NCBI GenBank assembly: GCA_963565915.1
Contig: OY751485.1
Coordinates: 5,850,489-5,914,488 of the forward strand
Direction: 5' to 3'
Length of the DNA stretch: 64,000 bases
Source: Entoloma clypeatum
Lineage: Eukaryota; Basidiomycota; Agaricomycetes; Agaricales; Entolomataceae
Position numbers and translations under genes: made by a program. Positions 11,524 to 24,500 of the stretch are shown here, one piece after another. The notes beneath the pieces were generated by a model, which saw only the letters and a list, made by a program, of their open reading frames with translations, ran no database searches and was not told the origin of the DNA. Each line of letters starts with the position of its first letter. Position 1 is the first letter of the stretch.

Positions 11524-12480
11524 TAGTAGGGTCGATTACGGGGAGGGTGTTGAGGACCGATAGGAGTGTCGAGGGGGACGATGCGCCTTTTGTCAAGCCA
11601 CAATGTATAGAAGCCGAAGCTTAGCAAGTTTTGGGAAATGAAGTTCCCCGAGTGCAAGAAATAAACCTGGATTGATACACAGCATTACTTCAAGGTTCGT
11701 CAGGAAGACAGGTACTTACTCCGATCACGCGCATGCACAATTTCGGTCCCATTTGGCGGGCGCATCCCCGTTGACGTTTACGGCTGGTTGACGGTGTCTT
11801 ATGTCCGTCGAACAGGTACGTGACCAATATTTCATGACTACTACTACTTAATATACAATTGAAAGGACCTCGGAAAGGCGCTGCGACTTTCCTTCCTTGA
11901 CTCGGAGTACTGTATGTCCGGCCTGGTTCGAATCAGGACCCCCCGACTCTTTCCTGTGTGATTCGCTGATTTTTCTGCCGAGCAGTATCCGCGTTCGCGT
12001 GGCCTGATACAAGTAGTCGCATGAGAATATCGCGTTCCGTGCGTTTCTGGGACAGATGGTCCGGATTTGGATCAGAGAGTTGTCAGTCATACGGTCTGCC
12101 TATGCTGAGGTGAAGTTCTTTCAAGTAAGTACAGCACCTGGGCACCAGGCCGTAAATTGAAATACGATCATCGAACCTTGTTAGAGGTACAGTCTACAAG
12201 CCCCTTGATACTATATAGCAGAGAATTATACCGTTTCACCACAAGATCTTGTCTAAACCGGTGGGGGCCCATATACATACGGTTCACCGCGTGTACATAG
12301 CATTGGGACCGATCTGGGCTCCCTTAAATTGGCTGCGTCAGTCACCATGCACCGGAGTTTCCTGGCCACTCGATTCCCGACCTCCATCCCTTTGAACTTC
12401 GGACCTCCTGTTTCGTCAGAACAGGGCGGAGCAAGCACCCCGAGGCGTTACGTTGTTTACTTCAGTGCTTCCGCGTGGAT
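11524..12480. other. Intergenic, no supported gene
   Basis: No recognisable coding content. A TTCGAATC sequence near 11,930 resembles a tRNA T-loop, but its flanks do not pair in register on either strand. Confidence 0.4.
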
Positions 12481-12710
12481 GTGGTGCATACTACAGCTAA
12501 ATGCGAAACTAGTATAGGCGGTTGAAAACAAACAATATCTCGGGCGGGGCCCCCGATGGCCCAAATTGGTAATGATGGATTGCGCTGTCAGCAATGGTGA
12601 GGCGGCAACCAATGGTGAAGAGGCAACGAGTCCCAAATTCAATCCCGCCCGATGTCCTGTTTTTTTCCCAACCGGCCATCATTTCGCATTTAGCTGTAAT
12701 GTGTGTTACA
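12481..12710. mobile_element. Foldback/MITE-like inverted-repeat element
   Basis: A 17-bp perfect inverted repeat (TACAGCTAAATGCGAAA at 12,492-12,508, complement at 12,682-12,698) continues inward as an imperfect match. GGTTG followed by A-rich sequence, then TCGGGCGGG at 12,540-12,548, mirrors CCCGCCCGA at about 12,644-12,652 and a T-rich tract ending in CCAACC. The arms are about 60 nt and the loop about 90 nt. No target-site duplication could be fixed and there is no coding capacity. It may be an old non-autonomous transposon or a hairpin-forming repeat. Confidence 0.5.
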
Positions 12711-13032
12711 TGTTATATTACCTCCGTGGTCCCGATTTATCGTCCCGCGAAACATCATGCTAACCACCTACAGGCTGTGACGAGATTCATATTCTCTTGA
12801 ATGTGCACCCATTGAATATTTATCGTTTTTCTTTGAGAAACACTGATCACTGTCAGGAGCATACTAACTAATGGTTTATCCATCCCGTCAGGAAACCCCC
12901 GCCAGAAGTTGTTCAGTCGGCCGGCCTGTGACCGTGGGCTACTCGCTGCAGGGATGGTTGGGTGTTCTAGAAAATCCGATTTAAAAAATACGTTTGGTGT
13001 TTCATGATTGGGTTTCGGAAGCACCTGGAGTG
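12711..13032. other. Intergenic, upstream of small secreted protein
   Basis: No gene seen. The right part forms the promoter-proximal region of the gene at 13,093. Confidence 0.4.
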
Positions 13033-13033
13033 C

Positions 13034-13042
13034 ATATAAAAG
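13034..13042 (+). promoter_or_regulatory. TATA box of small secreted protein gene
   Basis: CATATAAAAGG lies about 55 bases upstream of the ATG at 13,093, a normal spacing for a compact fungal promoter with a short leader. The leader is C/A-rich, which fits a highly expressed gene. Confidence 0.6.
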
Positions 13043-13092
13043 GTGTGGGGCATTCGTAAGCTCTCGCACAGCAGTCACCGACAACCCTCGCC

Positions 13093-13351
13093 ATGCACTT
13101 TGGCTGCACTCTGTTTTTCACCATCGCTCTCTGCATTGCAAGCAGCTTGGCATCCTCGCTCCCCTTGGAAGCGCGCAACTGCCTTCCCGCCGGAAGCTAC
13201 AAGCCCGCCAGCACACATTTTGTATGTTGTAGTGGTAGCCATTGTCAGCCGAAGTTTGACTGCGTGAGTCGTCCGAGTTACCAATTCTGCCAGGTTGACC
13301 TGAGCATTCGAACACACAGACTTGTTAGTTTCAACACAGCAGGTGCTTTGA
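13093..13351 (+). CDS. Small secreted cysteine-rich protein
   Basis: The ORF begins with a clear signal peptide (MHFGCTLFFTIALCIASSLA). The mature part follows a likely KEX-type or signal cleavage near LEAR and is about 35 residues long, with Cys in the order C...CC...C....C. I propose exon 1 at 13,093-13,263, a 76-nt intron (GTGAGT to CACAG, 13,264-13,339) and a tiny last exon ending in TGA at 13,349-13,351, giving 60 aa. Without splicing, the frame runs on to 13,386. It has too few cysteines for a hydrophobin. Small secreted Cys-rich proteins in mushrooms often act as effectors or surface proteins, but nothing here fixes a role. Confidence 0.55.
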
Positions 13352-13386
13352 CTTTTCGCGTCAGAGTGAGTCTATATCGATGTTGA

Positions 13387-15542
13387 TCCGATGACTCGGA
13401 AGGGCTCATTGTCTCACAGGGGTCTTGAAAATCCTTGCTTACTTACGCGGGAAAAAATGGTCGGGGAGGATGATGTTGCTGCAACGAGAGAAATTCCTTT
13501 TACGCCTCCCAAAGTCTATCAATAATTTGTTTCCTTTCACCTCCGTATACTGTGGAGCGCACCTGCGTATGTATAACGGGCCTGCCTATATTGATACAGA
13601 AAGATTGGAATATGAAACTTCGCACGAATATTGAGTGTCGAGGGAAGTTCGCGGGTCTTCCTCGTGGCTGAAAGAGTTGGAATGGTTCCAAGAACATATC
13701 ACGGTCACAAAGCGACGTGTTGGGGATGATTTAAGATGGAGCAGGCTGTATTACCCGATCGTGTCATTTGATTGGGTCTTTTCAAATCGCTTGCCAACGT
13801 ACAAGGTGACACAGATCCGACGATGAAGGCCTGAAACTCGAGGATGCTATAAATGACTGAACGCAGACAATTTCAAGCGGTGATGGATGACAATCTGCGG
13901 TTGAAAAAGGTGAGTCAGTCCAGATGTCTCCGAAGTAATGCTGGCGAACAAACCGTGGAGAAACCCATCATGGACCTATTCCTCCGAGTCACGATCCACG
14001 TCCCTGATTGAACGGCTTTGGTGGCTTCTTCTAAGACCACCGGCGCCACCGCCCTCAGTAGCAACAAAGCCGCAAACGAGCCGAAAGAATGCAAAGTGGG
14101 CGAAAGAGGGAACGTGTGTCGTCAAGCGCAACGGGTTCAGTCCGGTGTCAGGAGAGGAGTCGCCGTTCGGGTGCGTGGGTGGTGTGGGGATGCGGGATCT
14201 GAACTTTGTTTAGTTTGCGGTGAGGCAAGACGAGAGGGAGGATGAGAGATCGATACTACTTATGGGATTTTCCCTCAAGCAAGGAGAGCGTGAGCGGGAA
14301 CCGCCGGGAAGGCGTAATGTTTGAGGTGCTAGAGGGACGTAGAACCCTCCGGCAAGCTCCGCGGGCGATGTGGGACAGGATCTGTCAATAGGACCATTGT
14401 ACAGCAAGTCTTGAAGAGTGATCGATTTGCCACTGAAGTAGCCGACAACCTTGCGACAAACCCCGAGACAGCGTTAAGGTTTGACAGGTAGAAGACCGCC
14501 CTTCCGGGCATGTCTGCCACAACTGACGGTGTAGCTTCTTATGCATCCGGTGTTGTCTGGGTTAGTTGGAAAGAAAGTGCAGCGCTTTGGGGTCGTTTTT
14601 GACAAGTTTGTTGATTGTTTGCTGGCAAACCCGGAAATTTACTCCCACACACCAAATCGAGAGAAAGTGTTGTGTGAACCTGTCGTTCTCCTTTCGCCGA
14701 TTGTGCTGTGCTGATTGAGATGCGGATCGTTGACAGGGAGCTAACGAGCTAAAGCCCGGGAGGAAGAGGAGATGTCGTTGCCGGAGGTGAAGGTCCTTCT
14801 GCGTGGTACCGCGTCGTCTGGGCTGGAACCCCAGTGGTTGCAAATGATACAATTCTCTTCATGTTCTGTCAGGTATGGCCGTCTTCAAGTTTCTTCCGTT
14901 CTTCTACTTACTACCAATGCCGTCTATCCATCCAGTCCTTGCTTCATTGACGCACCCCCGTATCTGAGGATGTTCCGAGTTGGCTGGCTTCATAGCTTAC
15001 ATTCTGCACGACATCTTTTGAAGGGTTTCTCGGGATATTCTCACCACGTATGAGCAGAATCACTTCAGAGGCTGGGAAAAGTTAAAGTTACATGGTCAGA
15101 AACTCCTGGATTCACTTAATTTCTAAAGCGGCTACTTGCCACGCAAACGAACTGAACCCTCCCCCCGTCTCCCATCGTATCCGTAACATTCGTGAGCCCC
15201 ATACGCTTTCGTGCCGATTGATGGACCGGATATTTGCTTCTTGCGAGTAGCATTTCCCGACTTGCGGCGGGTTTGCGCCATGGTTTCGTTAAACCTGATC
15301 TTTCGAGGTACTGCCGCGGGTGTATCTGGGAGTTACCCCAACAAAAGGTGTATGTAGGTAGATGGGGGCATGATGATGCTCTTGCGCTATGCTTGATAGT
15401 CATTGAGTGGGCATACTCGTAAGTAAATAGCGTGGATTTCATTCAGTAAATTATTAGGAAGATGAAAAGGAGCGTTGAGGTAGTGGTATAATAGCAGAGG
15501 TATGAATAATGGTAAAGCATTTGTGGACCATCAGAGCAAAGG
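13387..15542. other. Long intergenic stretch, no supported gene
   Basis: About 2.1 kb with short ORFs in all frames and no recognisable domain, RNA or repeat. Some splice-like GTGAGT signals occur near 13,910, so a small divergent gene cannot be excluded. Confidence 0.35.
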
Positions 15543-16892
15543 TTAGACAGGGGGCGAAGCAGTCACAGCAGTGAACCCGACACTAGCGTCGTGAGTGGGA
15601 GGCGGATGATGATGGTGATGGTGGTGGTGGTGTTCGTGGGGCGGCAAATGATGATGATGTTGATGCTGATGGTGTTGGTGATGTGGCATTTCCGCTGGCG
15701 TAGTAGCTACGCCATCTCCACCTGGGGCATCATCAGATGATACTTCATCTCCACCTGGCGTATCACCAGATGATGCTTCATTGCCCCCTTCAGGTGGATC
15801 TCGCGTGACAGAACTCTGTCTCCCCACTAGTCGGTTGAGGATAAGGATAAGAATGCAGAAGCCCACAAAACCGCCAACGAGGCCGCCCACGAGCCCTCCT
15901 GAAGGTCCTCCCTCGTCGATCTCGACGAATCGCGCCGGATAAGACCCAGAGCTAAATACGGGGTTCGAGTGGGCGCTGACGAGGATGTGGTGCAGGGTGA
16001 GGGGGGTGACGCTGGTGTTGCCATGATATGTGACAAGCAATCGATGCGGCCCTGGGGAGAGTCCTGGGGTAGAGAAGAAGAGCCGATGGGCAGATTTTGT
16101 CTCGTTTGCAGGAATGCCGTCTAGGGCGAAGACGCTGGGGCTTCCTCCATCAACAGAGTATGAAGCGGATGATGCGTTGTGCGGGAATCCTGTGGGAACA
16201 ACGCCGATCCATTGAAGACTGGTCCCTGCAGCGATTATTAGCACGACTTTTCACAGACATCTGGAAGGAACGACGCACCTGTGAAATTGAGACGCATTTC
16301 TGAGTTCTCTACGTTGGTGAAGTGCGCAGAATCCCCCAGAGCTTTCCAGCCATCTCCATAAATCAGGGATGCGTCATCGTCGTCGACCCACACTACTGGG
16401 TCGTCGTACAAAGTGCTGATAGGCGAAGGCGTGAAGAGGATAGCATCGAACCAGATGGTAGGTCCAGACGTCGAAGCGTTCAGCGAAACCTGATGTGGCC
16501 CGTCCGTCATATTGTCCAGCTCACAAAGCACCCAGTCGTCTGAGGGAAGAGGCGTCATAGTGCGAATGCTGATACCGTCGACGAAGCAGCCCCATGTCGC
16601 GTTGGGGAAACGATTGTTGTTGTTTGCCGTCCGGTTTGTGGTACCGATGAGCTTGATAGACGTGCCTAAATAAATGTCGATATAAGCCACGACAACAAAG
16701 TCCACGTATATGGAGCTTGCCCTCGAAAGAAAACGCTAGACTGCCATTGGCGTTGGTGCGATGCAAAGTCCGGTTGTACACAAGTCCAAGGTCAGGAAGA
16801 GCGTCTTGAAGGGAGTACCATCCATAACCTGCGTAGTGTATGCGGCTATCCACATCATCGATGACAAGGGGTTGTAGAATTGGACTGGCCAT
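15543..16892 (-). CDS. Single-pass membrane protein with His-rich cytosolic tail
   Basis: Three exons on the minus strand: 16,892-16,721, 16,665-16,279 and 16,225-15,543. Total 1242 nt (413 aa) with consistent phases. The first ~285 residues form an extracellular part with two similar beta-rich modules. They carry many N-glycosylation sequons and repeated patterns such as GTSIKLIG and GTSLQWIGVVP, typical of the galactose-binding-like membrane proteins abundant in Agaricomycetes. A Gly-rich membrane helix follows (GLVGGFVGFCILILILNRLVG is its core). The tail has Asp/Gly-rich repeats and then a stretch dominated by histidine. No obvious signal peptide precedes the first module, so an additional 5' exon is possible. 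Intron 1 uses a GC donor (GCAAGC at 16,720), supported by phase agreement. The role is unknown; the His-rich tail could bind metal ions. Confidence 0.75.
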
Positions 16893-18601
16893 GCTGGGAG
16901 AGCGTGAAGTTCGTCATTCGTCATTCGGATAATAAGGATACGGTAAGGCTATACCCCTGACCCCTTCATCAGGTAATGACCATCCTGCTTGGCTGTGTCA
17001 GCTCCATAGGCAACTGATGCTTGATTGTAAGAAGCGCCGAGTGCTCACCAACCTAGGAGAGCGCATTGCCAAACTTACGTGGTACATAATTTTAAATTCC
17101 GCCTTCCGATTCGCCCCGCGACTGCTTCCTCATAATCCGTTCTCGATGCTCAACCAAATCCAAATCTCCTCAAGTAACCACTCATACAATACTAACCGTG
17201 TCCACGCAAGTGGACGCAGAACGTTGTCGTTTTTCTATGGTGAATGCGCCCCATTTCCTAACGTATGTAAGTACTCCGACTAGGTTACCACAAAAGGAGT
17301 CTTCACCCAATCTTCACCCGCATCCGTTCGTCCTTTCCGTTCGTCTCCGTCGCTAGAAGCACCTTGAGTATTTTTGCTATCTGCAGCCATCGTTTGTTTC
17401 CACTGGGGGTGAAGGCGTGGTGTCATGAAGCTGTGTAAGCTGTGTACGCCTTGCACGGGAGACCCCTCATGGCGTCCAGCGGAAACGGCCAACATGCCAG
17501 TCATCACCGCCTGGAAGCAATGGTACCCAATGGTTGTAGCATGCGAGTCTTTATAAATTCGTCAACCCATAGGTATTTCATTAGATCGATGAAGATTCTC
17601 ACATCAGTCAGAACATTACGAAAACCCAGACCAGGTATGCATATTATGTGCAAACAACAATCATGCAAATGCCCACCCACGCCTTCCTATATTATTTCTA
17701 ACGACGGGATTAGGAAGAGTCATTCCTCGTACATTGCCCTTGTAACTTGTAAGTGGACCAACGCCTCTTGTATTGCGCCGAAGTATATCATTCCTGCTCC
17801 AGCGAGAAATCACGACTATTCGTCGCCTTTCCTCTGACGGGGGATCTTCGCTTTCCTTTCCCAAGGAAATCGTGGCCCTCGGGACAATGATTGGAACGGG
17901 GGTCAGCGATGAGAACAGGTTCGAAATGCATGGCTTTGAGCCGTTTTCTACCTCATTTCGTGAAAATCCGTTCACGAAATGCCGAGTTCCAGGTGTGTCT
18001 TCGGTCGCGCAGCGTCTTGGTATTGCTCGTTTGACTGAACTCTTGATTCAATAGTTTGTTCTGGGTTCCTTTCGAGCAGACTATGCTTCACGCATCGAAT
18101 TATCTTAGAACGCTTCAATCTTGTGGAGTCGTATTTGAACCAGTTCCTGAAGTTGATAAGTGGACCTGTCAGTACATGTCCGCGTCGTGGTCGAGATACA
18201 AAACGTTACCTTTCAGTTTTATTTGCACGAGGACAAGGTCCGTCATCCCATTTCTTCACTGACGTCTGTAATGTAGGAAAAGACAGACCGTGAATGCTCT
18301 GAACATATATCTCAAGGAGCCTACGGACAGATCAAACTCATATCGTTGGGTTGTCGGATCCGTGTTATCAAGAAAGAGCAACGCCGAATATCACCAGCAT
18401 AGCAATCCCCGTTACATGATCACACCATACTCAAAATAGTATGGCCTGGACGCATACTACAAGCACAGCGCCCACCGTCACCGACTGAGTCGCATGCTTT
18501 GCAAATCCACTGTTAAACGCGGGCTGATCCGGTCGGTTATAATTAGTGAGTCCCAACTCATAGCATCCGACCATATTTCCAACTTTCCCCATCGTATAGC
18601 C
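16893..18601. other. Intergenic, no supported gene
   Basis: About 1.7 kb between divergently oriented genes, presumably holding both promoters. Short ORFs near 17,660-18,054 lack family features. Nothing else was seen. Confidence 0.35.
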
Positions 18602-19716
18602 ATGTCCCATCCTCAACCCAACGACGTTCTCTCATCCCCGCCATTTGTAGTTGTTGATGGGGTGATGAATATACGTACCATCGGCGGATATACCACAGCT
18701 ACCCCGGGAGCCGGCGTCAAACCCCAGCACATCTTTCGCTCCGCGGACCTCTCTCGCATAACCGATGCCGGGAAGGAACAGCTTCGTGAGCTTGGTGTGA
18801 AGGTTGTATTTGACTTGCGATCAGAGCAAGAAATCGCTCGGGACGATCCTCGGGCTGTGCCTCTGGATGGAATTCGGTTCGTCACTGCCTCGGTGTACAC
18901 GCAGGAAACCTACCATGACATGGCACTGAAAATGGAATCCGTGTTAGATTCGCCTCTTAGCTTCTCATGTCGCTCTCTTGGACTGATGGAGTTTCTCTCC
19001 AGGTTAAAACGGTACGAACAACATGCACTCGAGGATGGTACCTTAGTTCATGCCAATTTTCATCGTCGAGTAACGCTTGCGCCTAAATAGACCTTTAAAG
19101 AGGAGTATTTTGCGACATTGAAGATTGCTGGACCGGCCTTCAGTCTCATTTTCCAGCATCTCCGAGATAAACCCGATGAACCATGCCTCGTACACTGCGT
19201 TTGTAGGTAACATGAAACCTTATCCATATATGACTCACATCGACTTGATAATGGCCAGCGGGGAAAGACCGGACAGGACTTTTCGCGGCAGTTCTCCTCA
19301 TGGTACGTCTTGGCATGTTTCGCCTCCACAGACCCGACCCATTTCGCCTTTCCGGATGCAGTTGTTGGGCGTCGCAGATCAGGATATCGCGAGAGACTAC
19401 GGCTTAACCACGCTCGCATTCCGGCCCTTTCTCGGAGTCCTGGAAGCGCGTTTCCGGCAGGTTCAGATGTATAATGCGCACTGGGAAGGCTTCATGAACA
19501 TGGGCAGTGCCAGGTGGGAATATTCCATTACCTTTGTGTGTTTACCCGTGATGTCGATGCCCCTGCAGAGAGGAAACTATGTCGGTTACACTGGAAACTA
19601 TCAGGGAGCGCTTTGGAGGTGTGGAAGCATACTTGAGGGACTATGTGGGCCTCGGAGCCGATGACGTAGCAAAAATCCGGCAGAACTTGCTTGTGCCCGC
19701 GTCATCGAGCTCATGA
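18602..19716 (+). CDS. Protein tyrosine phosphatase (Y_phosphatase3-like), copy 1
   Basis: Probable Cys-based phosphatase of about 293 aa. It opens with PPFVVVDGVMNIRTIGGY, followed by HIFRSADLSRIT and VKVVFDLRSEQEI, typical of the Y_phosphatase3 family. The signature loop spans an intron and reads HCVSGKDRTG (C-x5-R). Proposed exons: 18,602-19,037, 19,101-19,202, 19,259-19,302, 19,362-19,513 and 19,569-19,716. The stop is TGA after a Ser-rich end. Exons 3 and 4 (44 and 152 nt) are the same lengths as in the paralogue at 30,236. Exon 1 is one base longer than the paralogue's, which would break the frame at the orthologous acceptor (19,090). Using an acceptor 10 nt downstream (AAAG, 19,100) restores it, at the cost of four residues. 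The substrate could be a phosphoprotein or a phosphoinositide. Confidence 0.82.
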
Positions 19717-21574
19717 CGGTGGATGTAACTATGCCCTACTTCCCTGTTTCTCAGTGACCGTCATACAATCTCCCGCGAAACACATTGTCTCGTCAAATCC
19801 AGGGTTTGACACACGTGTGACTGCGTTGGGAGATTGTTTCATAGGGTCATACTGATGTCGATGAACAGCCAAACCGAGCGTCATCCTGCTTGTAATTGCA
19901 AAAGGGGCTTACCCGACGTGTCAAATTCAGGAGACTCGAGTGGAAAGCACTGGGAATTCTATACGTTCTTTCCCCATGCTTACCCGTCCTGCCCTCAAGG
20001 GTCTACGACCTCCCTAGCTGTTTGACACGCGTATGGTTCTCCTCACAGGTGTTCCCGGTCACTGTATAGTACTAAGCATATTTGGGGCAGGGTCCGCCAA
20101 CTCTTGGATGCACCACAGCCTCGTTGTGCAGGTTCTGTACTGGTGGCACTGGTATCGTGAGCGGGTTGACTACCCCTACCCTGGGCCTGCAAGTGAAACG
20201 CCCAGCTAGTTTGGCAGGTCGTTGTCCTCGTGGGTTCTTGTGAACGAATTTCCACGACTTTCGGATATTCGGCGAATGAAGTTCCCCCTCCTAACTGCTT
20301 GTGTTCGACTCGGATATGACTTGCGGCTTGGAAATCATGACAGAACGCCGTTTCGGCAAATCCGAATCCACGCACGGATGATAGGAGCTCATTTGTTCCC
20401 ATGCATTCAGGCGAGATGGGGCGTCCCGGCGGTGTCGCCAGACAATGTACGACCGTGTAGGACAAAGCCGTACAGCTTTTGGCAAATAGGTGTGGAAGGG
20501 GGGTCGGGCAGCATGGAGGGAATTTTACATGCCATCGAGAGGGTAAAAAGCTGTGTCCTGCACCCCGGAACCGAACAGGACTTTGTGAAATCAGAATATT
20601 CGCGACAGTTGCGCGGCAGGCAGGCGAGGACTTTCCACTAGACCAAGAACAAAATTTTAGAGGTATGCGGCGAGTTAAGCTATCTAACTTCATCCATCGT
20701 CGGCGGTATTCGGACAAGGCTTGTAGCAACCCCAGTTGGAATGCAGGGATCCGCATTCGACCACTTTGATTGGAAACAAAGATCCGAGTCGGATTATAAC
20801 GCCTTGGAGGCATGAAATAGGTGATAATGTGCGTATTTCGGATAAATGGACCACAAGTTCGATGGTACTGTAAAGTCATGAAATCTGAGCGAAGGGACGA
20901 TCGTCCGTGATTCCAAGAGCGGTAATCTATGAACACGATTCAATACTTGAGATATTTGTTGGGCAAAATATTTACTTACCGTGACTTACTTAGTTAGATC
21001 ATGAGCGAGGTCGACCAATGTTCGAGTCTAGCCCTCAGGGTCATCTTTGACAGGATGAAGCTCAGTCAGTAGATCTAGACAGAGAGCAGCTGAATCGCAC
21101 TATGTATGCTTTGAGGGTTGAATTCGGAGGGCAAGACATGTTGTGCGAGACGGAATGAGAGTTTGAAATTTCGGTTGCCGAGCAAGAAGTCTCGATCACG
21201 TTTTGTGCACGTGGCTGGATACCAGGCACCTCCGATGTCGAAATTGACGAGCAGAAAAGGAAGCGTGCGGACCTTGTTGAAAAGCGAATGTCCAGGTTTT
21301 CGTTACCTATCGTACGCCTTATTTGTCTCAACTCTGGGAGGACCGGTGACCGGTGACCAGCTCTAGACCATACAGGGCAGCGCTTCTGCAGGTTCAGGTT
21401 TCCTGCCGTTATGTTTTTGGACGAATTCCCACTCTGCGCTGAAAAGAATTGACCCTTGGGATCCATCAATTGATCTTTGAATATATCCATCCAGCCGTGA
21501 CGAATTTTACTCTCAGCTCGCGTGGCATTTCCACTTTCCCCTATCTCACTGCTCCACGCTCTACTCACCAGAGA
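19717..21574. other. Intergenic, no supported gene
   Basis: Contains the longest unexplained ORF of the gene region (minus strand, 20,043-20,936). Its translation has no domain and no consistent codon character, so I do not call it a gene. No repeats were recognised. Confidence 0.35.
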
Positions 21575-24500
21575 ATGCATTCCGACGAAGGCACACACTC
21601 CAGCGAAGAAGGATCGGGCAACCATTCACCCCCAGACTTTGTTGCGCCGTTCTCGTCCATCCACGGGGACAATTGTCAGTTGTCAGCTCATCTATCATTA
21701 ACCCATCTCTCATCTTCTATAAAGTCCGGTATCACCAACATGATTCTCTTGGCGTCCAACGTGCCACTGCACCCATCGAATTCCAGCCATACGACTATCC
21801 GACCACTATATCCCGACCATCCATCCTCCTCGATGCGCCACAAGAACTCTCCAACTCAACTCCTCCGTTTTCCTCCCACTATCCACTACACCTCCCCCAT
21901 CGTAACCAGATTGACCGCGAGTTTTTAACTCAGCATCAACTTCATTCTCGGTCTCCTCCTCACCACGGCCACATCAGTAACCCAATCGACCTCAGATATA
22001 CATCCTCTCCAGAAGGACGATTGCCTGGCAATCATGTATCTCATGAATTCGCATATTCTCGACAAGACGTCAACCCTCCCATCGAGCCTCGGCCTGTCGA
22101 TCACCCGTCCTCTCCTGAACCACGGCTGACCGAGGAGCACGAAAGCCCAACAAGTTCAACGGCAACAGCGAGCGCTGTAAGGCCTCCGAGGAAGGAGGTT
22201 TCTACCGTCGTTATTGCCTGTCGCCAATGGTACGTCCCCATGCTTCACGATGGGGTATTTACCGACACATCCGTCTTTCTCCCCACTATAGCCGCGCTCG
22301 CAAAATCAGATGCGATTCTACGCGACCTATATGCAATAACTGTATCCGCCGTTCAAACGTATGCGAATACGATACCGTACCCAAACGCCGAGGCCCCGAC
22401 AAACGCCCGGGAACTCGGCAACGATCTTGTAAGAAACGTCCGACCGAGCCTCCCACAGCACCCCCACCCAAACGAAGGCGAACGACTCACACGGATGGTT
22501 CACAATCACCCAACCTGCCGAGTAGCGGACCATCAACGTTGACTTCCAAGAAAGAGAACCTACCACGCGACAGGCGTTCCTCCCCATTCTCCCCCCGATA
22601 TCAAGATCAAGGAACTGCTATCGGTTCTCAAGGGCACGTGCGCCACGGCGAAGAGTCGTTCAGTTTATCGCCTCAAAGTCTGTCACCCATTCTGGTAAGA
22701 ATAACCTTTCGGCCCGAGTTCACGTGGCTGACCCTCACGTAGCTTGAAGAATCCACCTCTTCTGCTCGACATTTCCCTTACATCTACGATAGTCCACGAT
22801 ATACCAAGTCTTCATACCTAAGGCCGTCATTGGACATCAATATCATGCGCTCCAAGGATATCCCACATCACAAATTCCCTCCGCCGCCTCCTGGTAAACA
22901 CGACCAGAACCTGTGGTGGGATCAGTTCCTCGCCTCCCATACGTGAGTGCTATTGGTCCCTGTGGTCATTCTCTGACAGGTCAAATCAGGGTGACCGAAG
23001 TCGAGCAAGAACTCAGGTATCTGTGAGTCTTGGTTCCTTCTTGGGATCCTTCAATCCTTGCTAACAAGCCTTTACTAAACGTTCCAGGGCTAAAGACACA
23101 GGGCACTGCCTCTCTTTTCTCAATGTTGAGTTCATCGTCAAGCGCCTGTATAACGAGGAGCAGAGGCTCCTTATTCAGCCTGCCTTCATTTACGCCATCC
23201 TCGCGATGGCCACTCTCATGAAATCGAGCGAGATGGAGTACAGAGCACCAGGACGCGAGCGTGCCTTGTGGTTACGGAACACCGCCCAATCTCATCTTGA
23301 AACCTCCTGGAAGAAGGACTGGGTCGACGCTACTCTCGCAGAAGCTGCTTTGGTCAGTCCCCCCTCTCTCCCTCAACACTTCACCTGACTGACTCCAATG
23401 ATCGTTATTAGATCTTGGCGCTCTACGAGACCTCAGCCCACGAGCTCTACAGCCCCGAGCGCGCTGAATCCGCTTTAGTCCTCCTCGACGACATCATCAG
23501 CCGCATCAACCTCACCTTGCTCGATCAGCACGACCGGGGCGTGTGCAACTTTCCCGTGGGCTGCGTCCCCGTCGTCCACCTCGAACCCATGAAGGAGGAA
23601 GAAGTTGACAAGAAGTGTTCGTGCATCCCCTCCGACGCCGCGCACCCGCCGGATCTGTACACCTCGTGGTCTTACGCACTCCCATGGGATCCGACGTGGA
23701 GCGATGCCCAGGTGAGGGACGAGGAGTGCAGGAGGCTCTGCTGGAGCGCGTTGAGCTTGGTATGCAATTATGTGTCGCAGTGTGTGGCGTTTGATAGGGA
23801 CCCGCCGAATTTCTTCTTGACCGATGCGGGGAACGTGAGTCGTTCTGCTCTGTCGACCACGATTTTTAAAATACCAACCTCCTTCATCACCATCACAGTA
23901 TGCGCTCCTCTTTCCAGGCGAAGCCCTGGACCGTGTCTCTCCAAACTATAGAGCCACGAATTCAATGTCGACAAAGGAGTCCATATGGGCACTCTATTGC
24001 CGCAGCATGCTCTTGTGGACGTGTACGAATCGCATGCGCGCTAAGCTGAGCAATACGGATGAGCAAGTCGATATGATATACGATGCGTGGTCAGAGGCAC
24101 AGTCGCTACAGGACTCTTTGAGGATGCACGATTGCAATCTCGATACACGACTGATCTATCTCTGCCGAGAGTATATCTTCAAGTGAGTGTCAAAGTACCA
24201 CGCGTTTCAGAGGCTAGACTGACAGCTCTTCCTCACCCCAGCACGCGGATCAGTATCACGTATGCGTTGCGCAGGTTCGTCGCCACCTATGATTTACCCA
24301 AATGTTTGGTAACAACGTTCCTTTCTTTAGCTTGCAAGGCTTCACGAATGGATCTCCCATGTTCAAACGGAAGCATGCGGAAGACTGGTGTATGTCCAGC
24401 CTGTCGTCCGCAACCAACTATTCACTGTTTTCTCGCAGTATGGTATCAAGACCGGGTCATTCAACTCGTGAAGACGACTATCAACCATCTCGGGACCACT

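Noticed and set aside
11915..11990. A tRNA gene suggested by GGTTCGAATC
   Set aside because: The T-stem does not pair in register on either strand, and no acceptor or anticodon arm can be drawn.
20043..20936. A 297-codon minus-strand ORF as a gene
   Set aside because: No domain, irregular composition, no promoter or splice context, and overlapping open frames on the other strand. Probably chance.
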